From assembly GCA_026120185.1 (NCBI GenBank), contig JANUWF010001109.1:3340001-3404000 (forward strand): 64,000 nt of DNA, given 5' to 3'. The translations under genes and the position numbers were made by a program. Positions 24,333 through 34,787 of the stretch are shown here, one piece after another (the stretch's first letter is position 1; every line of letters begins with the position of its first letter). The notes beneath the pieces were generated by a model that saw only the letters and a program-made list of their open reading frames with translations, was not told the origin of the DNA and searched no databases. Origin of the DNA: Voacanga thouarsii. Lineage: Eukaryota > Streptophyta > Magnoliopsida > Gentianales > Apocynaceae.

Positions 24333-25775
24333 AATGTATGGAGATAGAGGGTCCCTATGATGCACTCCTTGCTGAGACTTGAAAAAAACCAAATTATCTT
24401 CCATTAACTAGAACTGTGAACGAGCAGTTCGATAAAACATGGTTAATGAGATGAATAACATGAGAACAAAAATAAAACCTCTACAATATTCTAAACAAAG
24501 AGGACCAAGACACCTTATCAAAGCCTTGGCCATGTCTAATTTCAAAATAAGATTTCCCCCTTGAGCCCTCCTATTTAAAGAATAGACCATTTCATGAGCA
24601 AGAAGAATGTTATCCGTAATGTTGCTGCCTTTGATGAAACTACTTTCATTAGGAAAGATAATTTTTTTCACCAAAGGAGCTAGCCGTACTGCCAACACCT
24701 TCGTGATAATTTTATTATAGAAATTACACAAACTTAAAGGCCTAAAATCAACAAAAGACTGAAAATTTGGCTTTTTTGAGATCATCAAGAGAGTACTTGT
24801 AAAGGCCTTAGGCATTGGAACTCCCGCAAAAAAGTCTTTAACAGATTAAACCACAATATTATCAATAATATCCCAGTAGTGTATAAAAAACAGCATTGTA
24901 AAGCCGTCAGGACCCGGAGCACTTTCCTTATCCAGATCAAAAACTGCCAATATAACATCTTCATACATAGGCAAGGTACACAACTGAGAATTATCCTCGA
25001 AGGAAACCAATTGTGGAATACAATTATAAATTTCAGCATCCTGATTCTCCAATACAGTGGAGTTAGAAGCCAAAAGATCCTAGAAAAAAGAAACAATAGC
25101 ATCTCTAATCTCTGCTTGTTGATTGACCATATTATTAGGTGAATCATAAATTTGAGTAATCCATTTTTTCTGTCTCTTTGACTGGAAAAATGAATGAAAA
25201 AACTAGTGTTCTCTTCTAACTCTTTTAGCCACTTTATTCGAGCCTTTTCCTTTTAGAAATATTCTTCAGCTTTGAAGTAAAATTCATCCCTAGCCTCATG
25301 AAGTGCCTCTTGGTCAGCAGGGTCATTTGTTTTATCATAAACTAGCTCTCGCCTAGTTATTTCATCCTCCCAATAAATCAAGGAACTGAAAACATGCCCA
25401 AACTGTTATAGACTCTATTCCTTCAAAACAGCTTTAACCCTCTTCAACTTAGAATGTAAAATCTGCATTCTATTACCAAAATCACCAACTTCCCAAGCCT
25501 TTTTCACCACCTTTTTCATCCCCTAATACAAGCTCCACATAGACAAAAATTTAAATGGTTTCAGCAAAGAAGCAAAGTCCAAAAGGTCCACTGAAAGCAG
25601 AAGAGGACAATGATCAAACCCTGTTCTAACCAACTACTTAACATGAGTTGACAAAAAAATATTCCCCCACTCACTATTAAGCATAATCTAGTCTAGCCAT
25701 TCCATACATTGTCGTCCACTACCACGGACCTAAGTAAAATGACTCCTAGAAAAACTACAGTCTTGCAAGCCACAA
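24333..25775 (-). pseudogene. LINE ORF2: endonuclease C-terminus and reverse transcriptase
   Basis: Minus strand, in order: SRSHFT and GSGRQCMEWLD (25690-25770) and DHCPLLLS (about 25588-25612) of the APE-type endonuclease; DKESAPGPDGF (about 24900-24935) and FRPLSLCNFYNKIITKVLA with KGSNITDNILLAHE (24575-24760) of RT; then LKLDMAKA and DPLSPY (about 24343-24360). These are standard plant L1 motifs. The catalytic FADD block should follow but is absent because the LINE breaks at 24333. Multiple stops. Confidence 0.85.
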
Positions 25776-25780
25776 ATGAC

Positions 25781-27544
25781 TATTAAGCACATGTCGGCAC
25801 ATGTGTGAACATGGCATCCAAGTCAGTACTACTGTGGCTAAGTCTAATGTAATTTCCTAAATGACCCCTATAGAAGCTTGTCGGACAAGCTTCCTTAGGA
25901 AGAGATCTCAGCCGTTGAAATTATCCAAAATAAAATCGAAAGGTGGGCCCCATAGATGACTCTTGGGAATACTTTCTCTATTTGCATACATCATTAAGAA
26001 ATCGTCCATTACAACATAAAAACAAAAAAGCACACATTAAAGACTCGAAGATTGCTTAATATATTTCAGAACGCCATAAGCAACTTGTATATGAAGGGTA
26101 GTAGGACAATCAAAGAGCATTAGCCAATAGTTCAAAATCAATAAGATGAAATTTATGTTTACTGTTAATAGGAGTAACCATAAATTGCATCCAAGATAAC
26201 CTAAAGCAGCTAGCAATTCAAGACCACATTGTGTTGGCAAAGACCAATGTCATTAACATGATTGTTGTACATTTCCAAATCATTTCTGTAGGTTTAAAGT
26301 AAGTATTAATGTGCTAGTAAACCTCTATGGATAACATATAATAGGGTTTAGTTTAATTATTACCAATTCTACAAAAGCACTAAAAGGAATATTTTGCAAA
26401 CATCATGCCTTCATGTCTTAAATCATAATGAAATAATTTTTTCTCCAACTCCAAGTAGAATTCAAACATTTCAAATAATCTCAACCCAAAACAACACGTC
26501 ATATTGTAGCCCTTCTCTTCTTATACAAAACTATCCAACATAGTAACAAAAATTTATTCAAAGCAACTACATATACGGAAACTAAAATTCCAAAAGCTAA
26601 GAGTTCAAGTAGTTTTAGTGTGTAATTCACATATCCAAGGCTATACAATATAATCCAACTCAAATAGACTGTTCAACATTCTAACTAGACAAATTCATTC
26701 CAAGAATTAGGCCAAGACAAACTTATTCAATCAAGAATTTACCAAAAACTTCCCCAAGCATCAACATTTGACCAATAAAATCATTCAAATTCATATAGAA
26801 TTTTTGCAGCAACAAGGCAAGAAATTTTAGTTAGTTTTTAAGGTGTTTTCTTGCATTTTAAAACTTCACAATGCACCCTAATTCATTATAACACTTTAAG
26901 GAGTTAAATAAAAAAAAAATTCATCCAAATTTCCATTTGGAATTAATACTAAAATGAGCTTAAAATATCAATAGTAACCTGCCTGAAATACTCAAAATAG
27001 AATTTGCTAATCATTAGTACATTTTGCACCAGCCATAAATTTCAATTCTTCCACACATCACATACCATTTAAACCTTCCTAATTCTTGTTTAACATATGT
27101 AAAATGTGATTTAACTTTTCCATTAACCTAGCACTCTGAAAAGCCGTTAAAACAGAACACCTCAAACAGGGTATAAAATCAACTTTTTTAGTGCTTAATA
27201 TATTCATTTGCATTCTAAACTTCAGAAATCCAACTCCCTTTTCTTCCTAACATATTTAGACATTCTTAGGAACATTTAGTTCATTTCACAACCCTGCATA
27301 CACATGAATTCACAGCTTGCAAATTAGAAACACAAAATTACACTACCAACGAAGTATGCCGCCTCTTCCTCCCAATTATTTCACCAGTAGGTCCCACACA
27401 TTCTTTTTGAATTTCAAATTTAGAGTTTGAAACTTAATCTCCATCCTTAACATTTATTAATAACAGGCCGCGCAGCGGCGATTACAAAATAATTACACTG
27501 GCTTTTTCCCTTTGTCCTCTTTGGGCCTATGCTCCAGTGCGGTA
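25781..27544. mobile_element. Unclassified 1.76-kb insertion in LINE endonuclease, TSD ATGAC/ATAAC
   Basis: LINE endonuclease stops at 25776 and resumes at 27549. Removing 25781-27544 and one 5-bp copy lets the minus-strand frame pass smoothly through a SSVICGLQD stretch. The duplications ATGAC (25776-25780) and ATAAC (27545-27549) differ by one transition. The ends are TATTAAGCAC and GTGCGGTA, not the TG...CA of an LTR. Inside, 26037-26260 (minus) is a Copia RT/RNase H fragment. The rest is AT-rich without domains. Confidence 0.6.
26037..26260 (-). pseudogene. Copia RT/RNase H fragment, internally deleted
   Basis: The minus-strand peptide contains GLELLAALGYLGC, the segment after RT in Copia (YxLDLLxxxGLLGCKP). 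Without the intervening 60 or so residues it then gives CPTTLHIQVAYGVLKYIKQS, matching the PTxxHxxAxxRvLrYLKgt block. This is an internally deleted relic within the unclassified insertion. No other part of its element is seen nearby. Confidence 0.7.
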
Positions 27545-28065
27545 ATAACTGAAGAGGATGTAAATTCCACAAAATTAGCTATTGTAGCCATAGAAGGACT
27601 ACTTGTACCAACATACTCTTCAACAGCTACTCTTATATTGAAATCTCCAACCAACAACCAAGGACCAGTAATATTTTGCCCTACCTGTTGTAACTTCCCA
27701 AAGTACTTGGCAACTTGCCCTAGTATATAGAGCATAAATGAAAGTACAACAAATAGATACATTAGCATATATAGTTAATAAAGTTGAGAGAAAATGATCC
27801 AAACAATCAGAAACAGAGAGATTAATATGTTGCTTCCAAAAACACCATAACTTGCCACTCTTGGTAGCTGAAAATCTTTCAAAATCCAGCTTATAAGTAA
27901 AAGAATCAATTTGTGAAACTGTAACCATTGGCTCAATGATGATAAGAAGATCAACTTGACCCCATTTTTCCTCTTCATTTTTATCTAACTTACTCTTATT
28001 TGTAGCAATATATCTCTATGTCAAGAGCTTGAGTGATTAGTCTTTCAAAAGTTTTTGGTATAATC
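27545..28065 (-). pseudogene. LINE ORF2: endonuclease N-terminal part
   Basis: Minus strand PWLLVGDFN at 27637-27663 is the hallmark GDFN motif of APE-type LINE endonucleases, followed by EEYVG and ATIANFVEFTSS as in plant L1 elements. Upstream, GFERFSATKSGKLWCFW-like sequence in another frame (27840-27900) is the preceding SGGxWxxW region. The true N-terminus is lost at the Copia LTR at 28066. Frameshifts at about 27770 and 27660. Confidence 0.75.
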
Positions 28066-28554
28066 TGTTGGGGAAAAAAATCCCTTATTATCCCATAAAC
28101 TACCTTTAATAAAAATAATAATCAAACAACTATAGAGAAAAATAACAAGACAAGGATTTACGTGAAAATTTTCAAAATCAGAGAAAAACCACGTTCGTTG
28201 TCAAAAGACAATCGAAAAAAATATTCACTACATGAAAAATTATTACAACCACACAATATCAAATACAATATTTTTCTCGCATCCTAAACTCAAGAAAAAT
28301 ACCTAGAAAGTACCTAGAGAAATTTTTTTTTTTCAAACCCTCACAATTTTTCTTCACTCTAAACAAAAGCTTCTCTAGGGATGCTTGTGTTTTTCGTTAG
28401 TGTGTCTTCTGGCTCCTCAACATATGCCTATTTATTGGCATGCCAACTTCAATAAATGCACTTCAATCAGCCAAATGGATCTTCAATCAATGCACATGGA
28501 GTGGTTAGACAACCACTCCACTTCAACTACTCCTTTTGTTTGATTTAGCCTGAC
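28066..28554 (-). repeat. 3' LTR of Copia 28066-30292
   Basis: 489 bp with TG...CA ends; on the minus strand it starts TGTCAGGCTAAATC after a purine-rich tract CAGGTAGAGAT. It matches 29925-30292 closely, including shared blocks CTACCTTTAATAAAAATAA and AAACAAAAGCTTCTCT. Confidence 0.8.
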
Positions 28555-28905
28555 AATCTCTACCTGAATTAAACAAAACAAAATAAAAAAATTTCTGCTA
28601 CCAAGACATTGTCTAATACTGACAATAAGAAGCATTATCCTACTCCACCATAAAGAGTATATTCACTTGAAATTAATATCAACTTCAAAAATTTCACATC
28701 GACCCATGTCGACAATTATGGTGCAACTTCCATACGGATTTTCAAAAAGTTCATTAGCCATCGACATTCTTTTATTCCACCACACACCTTGCATAATCAT
28801 CAGCCAATACCCGTATGCAAATTCATGAACATGCTACCAATCATACATCCTCTTTTATGGCATCTCCAGTGGTAGCAATCATGCCATGAGGATATATATT
28901 TGTCT

Positions 28906-29739
28906 TTAAAATAATTCATCATCTCCCTCTGCTAGGGAAATGATATTGGTAATATTATCTTTTTCTTTGGAGCTATTAGCCGAACCAGTTCCACTCTTCT
29001 TGCAGTTTTTCTTGATGTGGCCCGTTTGTCCACATCCCTAGCATATAATTTTCTTGACAGAGTTCTTTTTCTTCCCATGCTCACAAACAACAAATATTGA
29101 GTTTTCTGAAGGTCTACTTTCTCCTTTTAATCTTCTTTCTTCAGAAATTAATTTACTCGCCACCTCGAAGTACATTACAGTTTCCTTCCCATACATTAAA
29201 ATGGGCTGCATGTGTTTGTAAATAGATGGAAGGGACAAGATGAGTCGCAGAGATTTATCCTCATCATCTATTTTAACTGCGAGAGTTTCCAATTCAGAAA
29301 TAAGCCCATTTAGGACACTCAGATGATCTGAAATTTTTGTACCTTTCTCTATTTATAGTGTATAAAATTGCTCCTTCAAATAGAGTCTATTTAAAACACT
29401 TTTGGTTTGGTATAATTTTTCAAGCTTATCTCAAATCTCCTTTATTGTAGACAATCCAATCACATTAGTAAGAACATTCTTTGCCAAACTGAGCCGTATT
29501 AGACTGGCAGCTCGCATATCTAGCTTCTCTCAGTCCTCGTCGCTCATTGTGGACTTTCTTGAGTCTCCACTGCTATCACCGGACACTTCTGAATCTTTTT
29601 TGCTGGTCAAAGGGATTGGCCTCCCATTCAAGACTTTGTACAATCCAGACTCGATTAACAAATCCTTGACTTGCACTTGCCATAAAGCAAAATTAATTTT
29701 TCCATCAAATTTCTCAATATCAAATTTAGTTGCTGACAT
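28906..29739 (-). pseudogene. Copia gag (UBN2_2 type) with stop in the zinc knuckle
   Basis: The minus-strand reading starts MSATKFDIEKFDGKINFALW, a classic Copia gag N-terminus, passes SLAKNVLTNVIGLSTIKEI and a stop, continues LETLAVKIDDEDKSLRLILS, and ends with an intact-spacing CCHC knuckle C-stop-GCGQTGHIKKNC at 29000-29043, where the expected Trp is TAG. About 278 codons, near normal gag length. At least three internal stops, so non-functional. Confidence 0.85.
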
Positions 29740-29910
29740 TTTTTTCTGTCCTTTTAGTGTAAAACACACACTAAAACTCCACCGCACCAAAGGTACTTGT
29801 AGGCTTAATATATAGAGTAAATAATAATCTAACTTATTTTCTGATGTGGAGGGTCCACCTTAGTAGCAACCACAGAGCATATGATAAGTAGATATTAATA
29901 CTCCAGTAAG

Positions 29911-29922
29911 GCTCTGATATCA
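29911..29922 (-). promoter_or_regulatory. Primer-binding site of Copia 28066-30292
   Basis: Minus strand TGATATCAGAGC, one change from TGGTATCAGAGC (initiator Met tRNA), two bases from the LTR end. Confidence 0.75.
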
Positions 29923-29924
29923 GT

Positions 29925-30292
29925 TGTTGGGAAAAAATATCCCCTATTACCCAACAAACTACCTTTAATAAAAATAATAATCAAGCAACTATAGAGAAAA
30001 ATAATAAGACAAGGATTTACTTGAAAAATTCGAAAATCGAAAAAAAACCACGGTCGTTATCAAAAGACAACCGAGAAAAATATTCACTATGTGAAAAATT
30101 ATTACAATCACACAATATCAAATACAATATTTTTCTCACACCCCAAACCCAAGAAAAATACCTAGAGAGTACTTAGAGAATTTTTTTTCAAACCCTCACA
30201 AATTTTCTTTACTCTAAACAAAAGCTTCTCTCGCGATGCTTGTATTTTTTGTTTGTGTGTCTTCTGGTTCTTCAACGTATGCCTATTTATAG
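29925..30292 (-). repeat. 5' LTR of Copia 28066-30292, truncated
   Basis: Matches 28066-28430 up to TATGCCTATTTAT, then diverges into unrelated DNA, so the U3 part is lost by deletion or a rearrangement. This also removes any target-site duplication on that side. Confidence 0.75.
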
Positions 30293-31025
30293 AGATCAAG
30301 GGCATGTTCTCATGTGCTTGTGCTTTTTCAGACTTAAAAAAAAAAATGCTTTTGAATTGTCTTTTTTATAAATTGATACAACAGTATTCATCTTTAACAA
30401 CATTAATAAACCAAAACAGTTTTGAATCATGTTAACATAATTTGGTTCATGGAAAGGGAAGGGGAGAGGAAGGGGGAGGGTCAATAATTTGCTCTCACCT
30501 TCTTAGTTTGCTGTATAGAAAGGAGAAAATTATTAATTTATTATATTTTTTATCCGTTATTCACTCTCTTATTTAATTTTTTAGAATCAAAGTGAGGATA
30601 TTCTTGTTATTAATTCCTTTACTTCATTTTTCTCTCTCCTAAACCTTCAAATTCAGAGAAGAAGAAATATTGATATAGAGGAGAGGAGGTATTCCTTTGA
30701 TTTACTTTCTTTCTACATTTTACTCCAATCAAAAAATATAAATAACATATTTTTTTTACATTTACTTCTTCTACGGTTTATTTTTCACGTTTCATCCCAA
30801 CCAAACAAAGTACAAGAGTGCCTTTCCATCAAAACCGTTTTCCACATTTTTAATTTGTTTTTTAAACAATCAAGAATAGTTCACAATAGCTTTCCGCCAA
30901 ATAAAATTTTTTTAAAAAAATAATGAGAACAAGCCTAAAGTGGAGAATCCCTCATTCTTCTCCTTCGTACTTTTTTCTTTTTCAATTCATTCTATAGTGG
31001 TAATTTTCATTATTCATTGAATCAG
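30293..31025. other. Unassigned AT-rich sequence with purine run
   Basis: No domain or LTR end recognised. A G/A run GGAAAGGGAAGGGGAGAGG is at 30451-30469 and several homopolymer tracts follow. It could be a decayed small DNA transposon, but I could not define terminal inverted repeats. Confidence 0.3.
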
Positions 31026-31515
31026 GGGATACTTGAGGAATCCAAACTAGTCGCCTTCAATCTTCCCTACCACACTGCTTCCACAGAAGAATAAGACAAA
31101 TCATCGAGAGTGAAGGTTCTTTCCAACTTCGACGGGTCGAAAATTTTAAGCTATCGTGGGATGCTAACAAGAAAGGTCTTGAGAACGGAATCACATTGAA
31201 GAAACATCAAAAGGAAGAACACATGGAAATGTACATGAGATCTATTCTGGAACCCATGTTAGTCATTTTGGAGGTGGTATTATGGATGAGTTGTTCCAAA
31301 GGTTTGGCAAAAGTGCAACAAATTATTTGCAGACAGGCAAAGGGAAAATAAACACAGTAGTTATTTCTCTTGCTAAAGGATCAATGAGATTGACAAGTGA
31401 ACTGTCAAGAAAACAAAAACAGAGAAAAGCAGATTATATATTTCTTTTCATTATGTCTTTCTTCTGTATAATAATTAAATACGTTTATATATATCAATAT
31501 TTGTCACCATATTAA
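31026..31515 (+). other. Unrecognised coding-like stretch
   Basis: Less AT-rich than its surroundings. From about 31200 a frame reads GNVHEIYSGTHVSHFGGG, then from 31282 MDELFQRFGKSATNYLQTG, ending at 31515 in a hydrophobic tail that is probably chance. A second overlapping frame (about 31150-31350) is also open. I do not recognise the protein. It may be a captured host exon or a pseudogene fragment. Confidence 0.25.
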
Positions 31516-31819
31516 TAATTTGTATTAAAACTAGTTTTAAAAGAGAAAAATCAATACAAATAAATTATTTATTCAATATAAAAAACTAGTTTGTTACGTA
31601 CAAGAAAAAGTTGATTCTCTGCAACTCTAAAGCTAAAATATATCATGTTTGGGGCAGTTTGCTTCAGTCATTAGATGCCTGTATTTTCTTCTCTTTTTTT
31701 TTCTGTGTCCATTCATCATGTTAATAGGAAGACTTACATAGAATCCTCTCGTCTCTATCCTTGCCAACCATCTCTATCCTTTCCCCAATTCAAAATTTCC
31801 GGCAGCTCATGCCGGCTTA

Positions 31820-32952
31820 GCTGGCTGAATCATCTGCTTCTCCCCCTCCGGCTAAGGCTGGTTGGGGGAGGAAATATTTTGCATCTTTGTTCTCTTCTCC
31901 AACAGCTCAGAATTCCATTAAAACTTCATCAATTTACAAGGGTGAGCCTACACTTTTGCTCTTTAAATCAGAAACTGCAGAACTTGCCCAACCATTCTGC
32001 TTTGCTCTTATGGGCAAATTATCACACGGTCGTCTGGCGTTGGAGGTAATCAGAAAGAATTCTTGACGATTGGACTTAAGGTTCAGCTTCCATTGGCCAC
32101 CTTGATCAGAAGCACATTCTCATCCGTCCAATTTTAGAGGAGGGTTTCTCGCGACTTTGGTTGCAAGACCAATGGAATTTTCTCGGATTCCCGATGCATA
32201 TGCTGAAATGGCCAAAGATTTTCATCTTACGGAATACCCATCAGTTATTCCTGTATGGATATCATTTGAAAATTTACCGGTACATTTTTTTTGCAAAGCA
32301 CGTTTTGTTTGCTCTTGCATCTGCAGTCGGTCATCCTTTGAAGATCGACGAGGCCACGGAAAGCATAGCAAGAGAATGTGGTTGGGATGACTCTTCTGGC
32401 CTTTTTAAGCCAGTGTCCTGCGAGGAATTACCAGAGTGTTGCCCAGAATGTCGTCGCTTTGGGACATACTCCTAAAGCATATGGATCTCATGCCGCAAAT
32501 ACAGATTCAAGCAATCCTAAAGTCCTAAGAAAAATCTTGTGCCGTAGGAATATGCTACAGACAGCCTTCAGGATCTGATTACAGATTGCGCTACTACTGA
32601 TCACGGGAATAATAATATTCCGAGCTTTTCTGGAGCCCAACAACAGCCTTCCAAACTATCTTTGGAAACTCACATATCTCCAGCAAACCCAAGCGGGCCT
32701 GGCACTCTGCCGCTAGTAGTTCCCAGTAAAGCATCTGACTCTCCAAATCGTGATGGAGACTAACGACTGTAACCCGGTTAGCAATGTTGACTCCGCTGCT
32801 CTTCCGGCCAGCTCTGAGGATCAAGTTGCTATTCTGCCCAGCTCTGATGGGATTATTGAAGCATTACCTGATGCTGTTGCCTTAGAGTCAGTTGCGCTGA
32901 GTAATTACCCTCAACTCGATGTCCCCGGTTGTTGATGCAGTTAGGTGGGTCC
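31820..32952 (+). pseudogene. Plant LINE ORF1 (DUF4283-like, zinc knuckle), first part
   Basis: The plus strand shows GEPTLLLFKSETAELAQPF with FALMGKLSHGRLALEVIRKNS, then in other frames WNFLGFPMHMLKWPKDF-like, PVWISFENLPVHFF and LFALASAVGHPLKIDEATES, the order of a DUF4283 domain. A zinc-knuckle relic CPECRRFG...PKAY follows at 32440-32485 with a frameshift at its His and Tyr in place of the last Cys. A Ser/Pro-rich tail runs to 32952. ORF1 proteins bind element RNA. The Copia element 32953-39545 interrupts it and the frame resumes after 39546. Confidence 0.75.
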
Positions 32953-33883
32953 GGCTGAAAATGGCAAATTTAGGAGTTAATAACTTTTAACTCATAATTA
33001 GTTAGTTTAAAATAATTAATGGGAGTTGTTCTTGATATATTTGAGATTGCTTTGATTATGGTAAAAGTTATTTTCATGGTGGGAAAATTGAGGAGTGTAA
33101 AAGCCTTTATATACTAAAAAGCTTTTCTATAGACTTGATATAAAAACCCAAGGTATAGGGGATGCCACACGCACCCACCGCCCACCCCGCCTGGGCTTGG
33201 CCAATGTTTTCACGTTCCTTTATTTTTATTTGGCTCAATTAACTCTAAATTGAAAAGAAAAAAGAAATATAAAATCTGATTGGAATTAGGATATCCTAAT
33301 TCGAATTGGATTTTGATTTTCCCTGGAGGCGAAATTAAAAGGATACGAACAGAACCACTGCTAAGGTTAGGTTTTTGTTTTTTGCTTCCTTGAGAGAAAA
33401 ATCACCTATTCCATTCTCTCTATCACGACCCATATTTTCTGACTGAACATAATTGGTGAACTGAAGAGACTTTCGAGGAGATCACAGTTAGTGTGCGTCG
33501 ACGGCGATTTGAGACCGTCTTATCCTGTAAGGAGAGTCGTTGTACCCATCACACTGGAGTGGGGTGAATAACTTTTTGAAGGTAAACCAATATTGAATTG
33601 GTGATTCGGTCAGTGTTTATGTCCGTTGTGTCACAATTTGTCCAAATGAGTGTCGGCGCCGGGTACGTTTTGGTGGAACCGCGAGCAAGTCTCTCAAGTC
33701 CATTACTGACTTATCTGTTAATTTTTAATTCTGTCTAGTTACCTTACGCTTGGACTGTTTGACCTTGCCGGTATTATTAGTATTTGATAATTGCATTTGT
33801 TAGGACCCTAGTCGGGTATAGGCGGCACTTGTTCAATTTAGTTGAGTTGCCTGTCTGTGCTTGTAAGTACCTTGTTTCTAACA
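32953..33883 (+). repeat. 5' LTR of Copia 32953-39545
   Basis: 931 bp, ending TTTCTAACA. It aligns with 38536-39545 but lacks about 76 bases present there (38668-38745 region). Its first bases are mutated (GGCTGAAAATGG, where the 3' copy has TGTTGAAAATAA). No initiator-Met PBS is visible after it. Confidence 0.85.
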
Positions 33884-33923
33884 GTCTTCAAGAAGTTATT
33901 CTGTAATTATCTATTTATATGCA

Positions 33924-34787
33924 ATAGCCAGTTCGTCAGGTACTGCTTCTGCTGCGTATAAGCCTGTGGTTGACTTGAATGGTCTGTCGGACAAATTTGG
34001 TCTAGGACAGAATTTCAAACGTTAGCAACAACGCATGAAAATTTGGTTGACCATGAGGGGCTTATTGTCAGTAGTGCAGGTAGATAGGCCCCTACCAACT
34101 GATAGGCATCCTAGAGTAGTTGAGATTGCTGCATGGGATGAACGGAATAATGTAGGCAGAGGGGCAATACTGTCAGTATTAACAAATGCTCTATTTGATA
34201 TCTACTGTTCTGAGTCATACACAGTAAAAATGCTATAGGATGAGTTGGATAGGAAATATAATATTGAGGATCAAGGTCTGGAAATGTATTATGTCTCCAA
34301 ATTCTTGAAGTTTCAGATGGTTGAGGGCAAGTCTGTAACTGAACAGACTCAAGAGTTACAATTAATTATTCACCCTCTTCATAAATCGGATATGGAACTT
34401 CCTGAGAAGTTCCAAGTGATGTCAATGATAGAGAAATTTCCTAAGTCTTGGGAGAATTTTGGTATGTCTTACAAACACAAGACAGAGAAGATTTCTCTAA
34501 ACGATCTGATAAAATCAATATCCATTGAGGAGCAACATAGAAAGAATAGTCATATTGTACCTGTAGAGTCTAATATCCATGTGGTGACTACTAGGAAGAA
34601 GAGTAATGATTAGACGAATGTGGGGGTTAATTTAAACTCTAAAAATATTAACAAGACAAAAGATGAGGCCAAGAAGAAATCAAAAGCGAACAAACCTTGC
34701 TGGAATTGTGGTCAGGTTGGACAATGGGATAAGGATTGTCAGTCTAAAAAGCCCAAAGTCAAACAAGAATCTAATTCTGAATCCTAA
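33924..34787 (+). pseudogene. Copia gag of element 32953-39545
   Basis: The reading begins at ATA 33924-33926, probably a mutated ATG, giving ASSSGTASAAYKPVVDLN and so on. UBN2_2-type gag follows: DELDRKYNIEDQGLEMYYVS, VMSMIEKFPKSWENF, SLNDLIKSISIEEQ. The zinc knuckle at about 34697-34741 is CWNCGQVGQWDKDC, with Gln replacing the His ligand. Stops at 34023, 34236, 34611 and 34785. Length about 288 codons, normal for the family. Confidence 0.85.

Larger units (their letters stand above)
15791..28065 (-). mobile_element. L1-type LINE, minus strand, shattered by insertions
   Basis: Non-LTR retrotransposon ORF2 parts occur in the right order on the minus strand: endonuclease N-terminus (27545-28065), endonuclease C-terminus and RT (24333-25775), C-terminal zinc-ribbon region and RNase H (21165-22537), RNase H end and A-rich tail (15791-16034). 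Three insertions separate them (25781-27544, 22538-24332, 16035-21159). The first and last junctions join smoothly. Across the middle one, part of RT including the FADD active site is missing, so a deletion or a second LINE copy is also possible. The 5' end is lost at the Copia element at 28066. Confidence 0.75.
28066..30292 (-). mobile_element. Copia element with LTRs and gag but no pol
   Basis: Minus-strand element: 5' LTR 29925-30292 (truncated at its outer end), PBS 29911-29922, gag 28906-29739, 3' LTR 28066-28554. LTR low-coordinate ends read TGTTGGGGAAAAAAATCCC and TGTTGGGAAAAAATATCCC. The interval between gag and the 3' LTR is only about 350 bases, so integrase, RT and RNase H are missing. 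It would have depended on a relative for movement, or lost pol after insertion. Confidence 0.8.

Noticed and set aside
22533..24337. Target-site duplication for the LTR 22538-24332
   Set aside because: CCTAG and AATGT do not match, and LINE sequence is missing between the flanks.
29402..29815. 137-residue plus-strand frame
   Set aside because: Antisense to the Copia gag at 28906-29739, which has clear family motifs.
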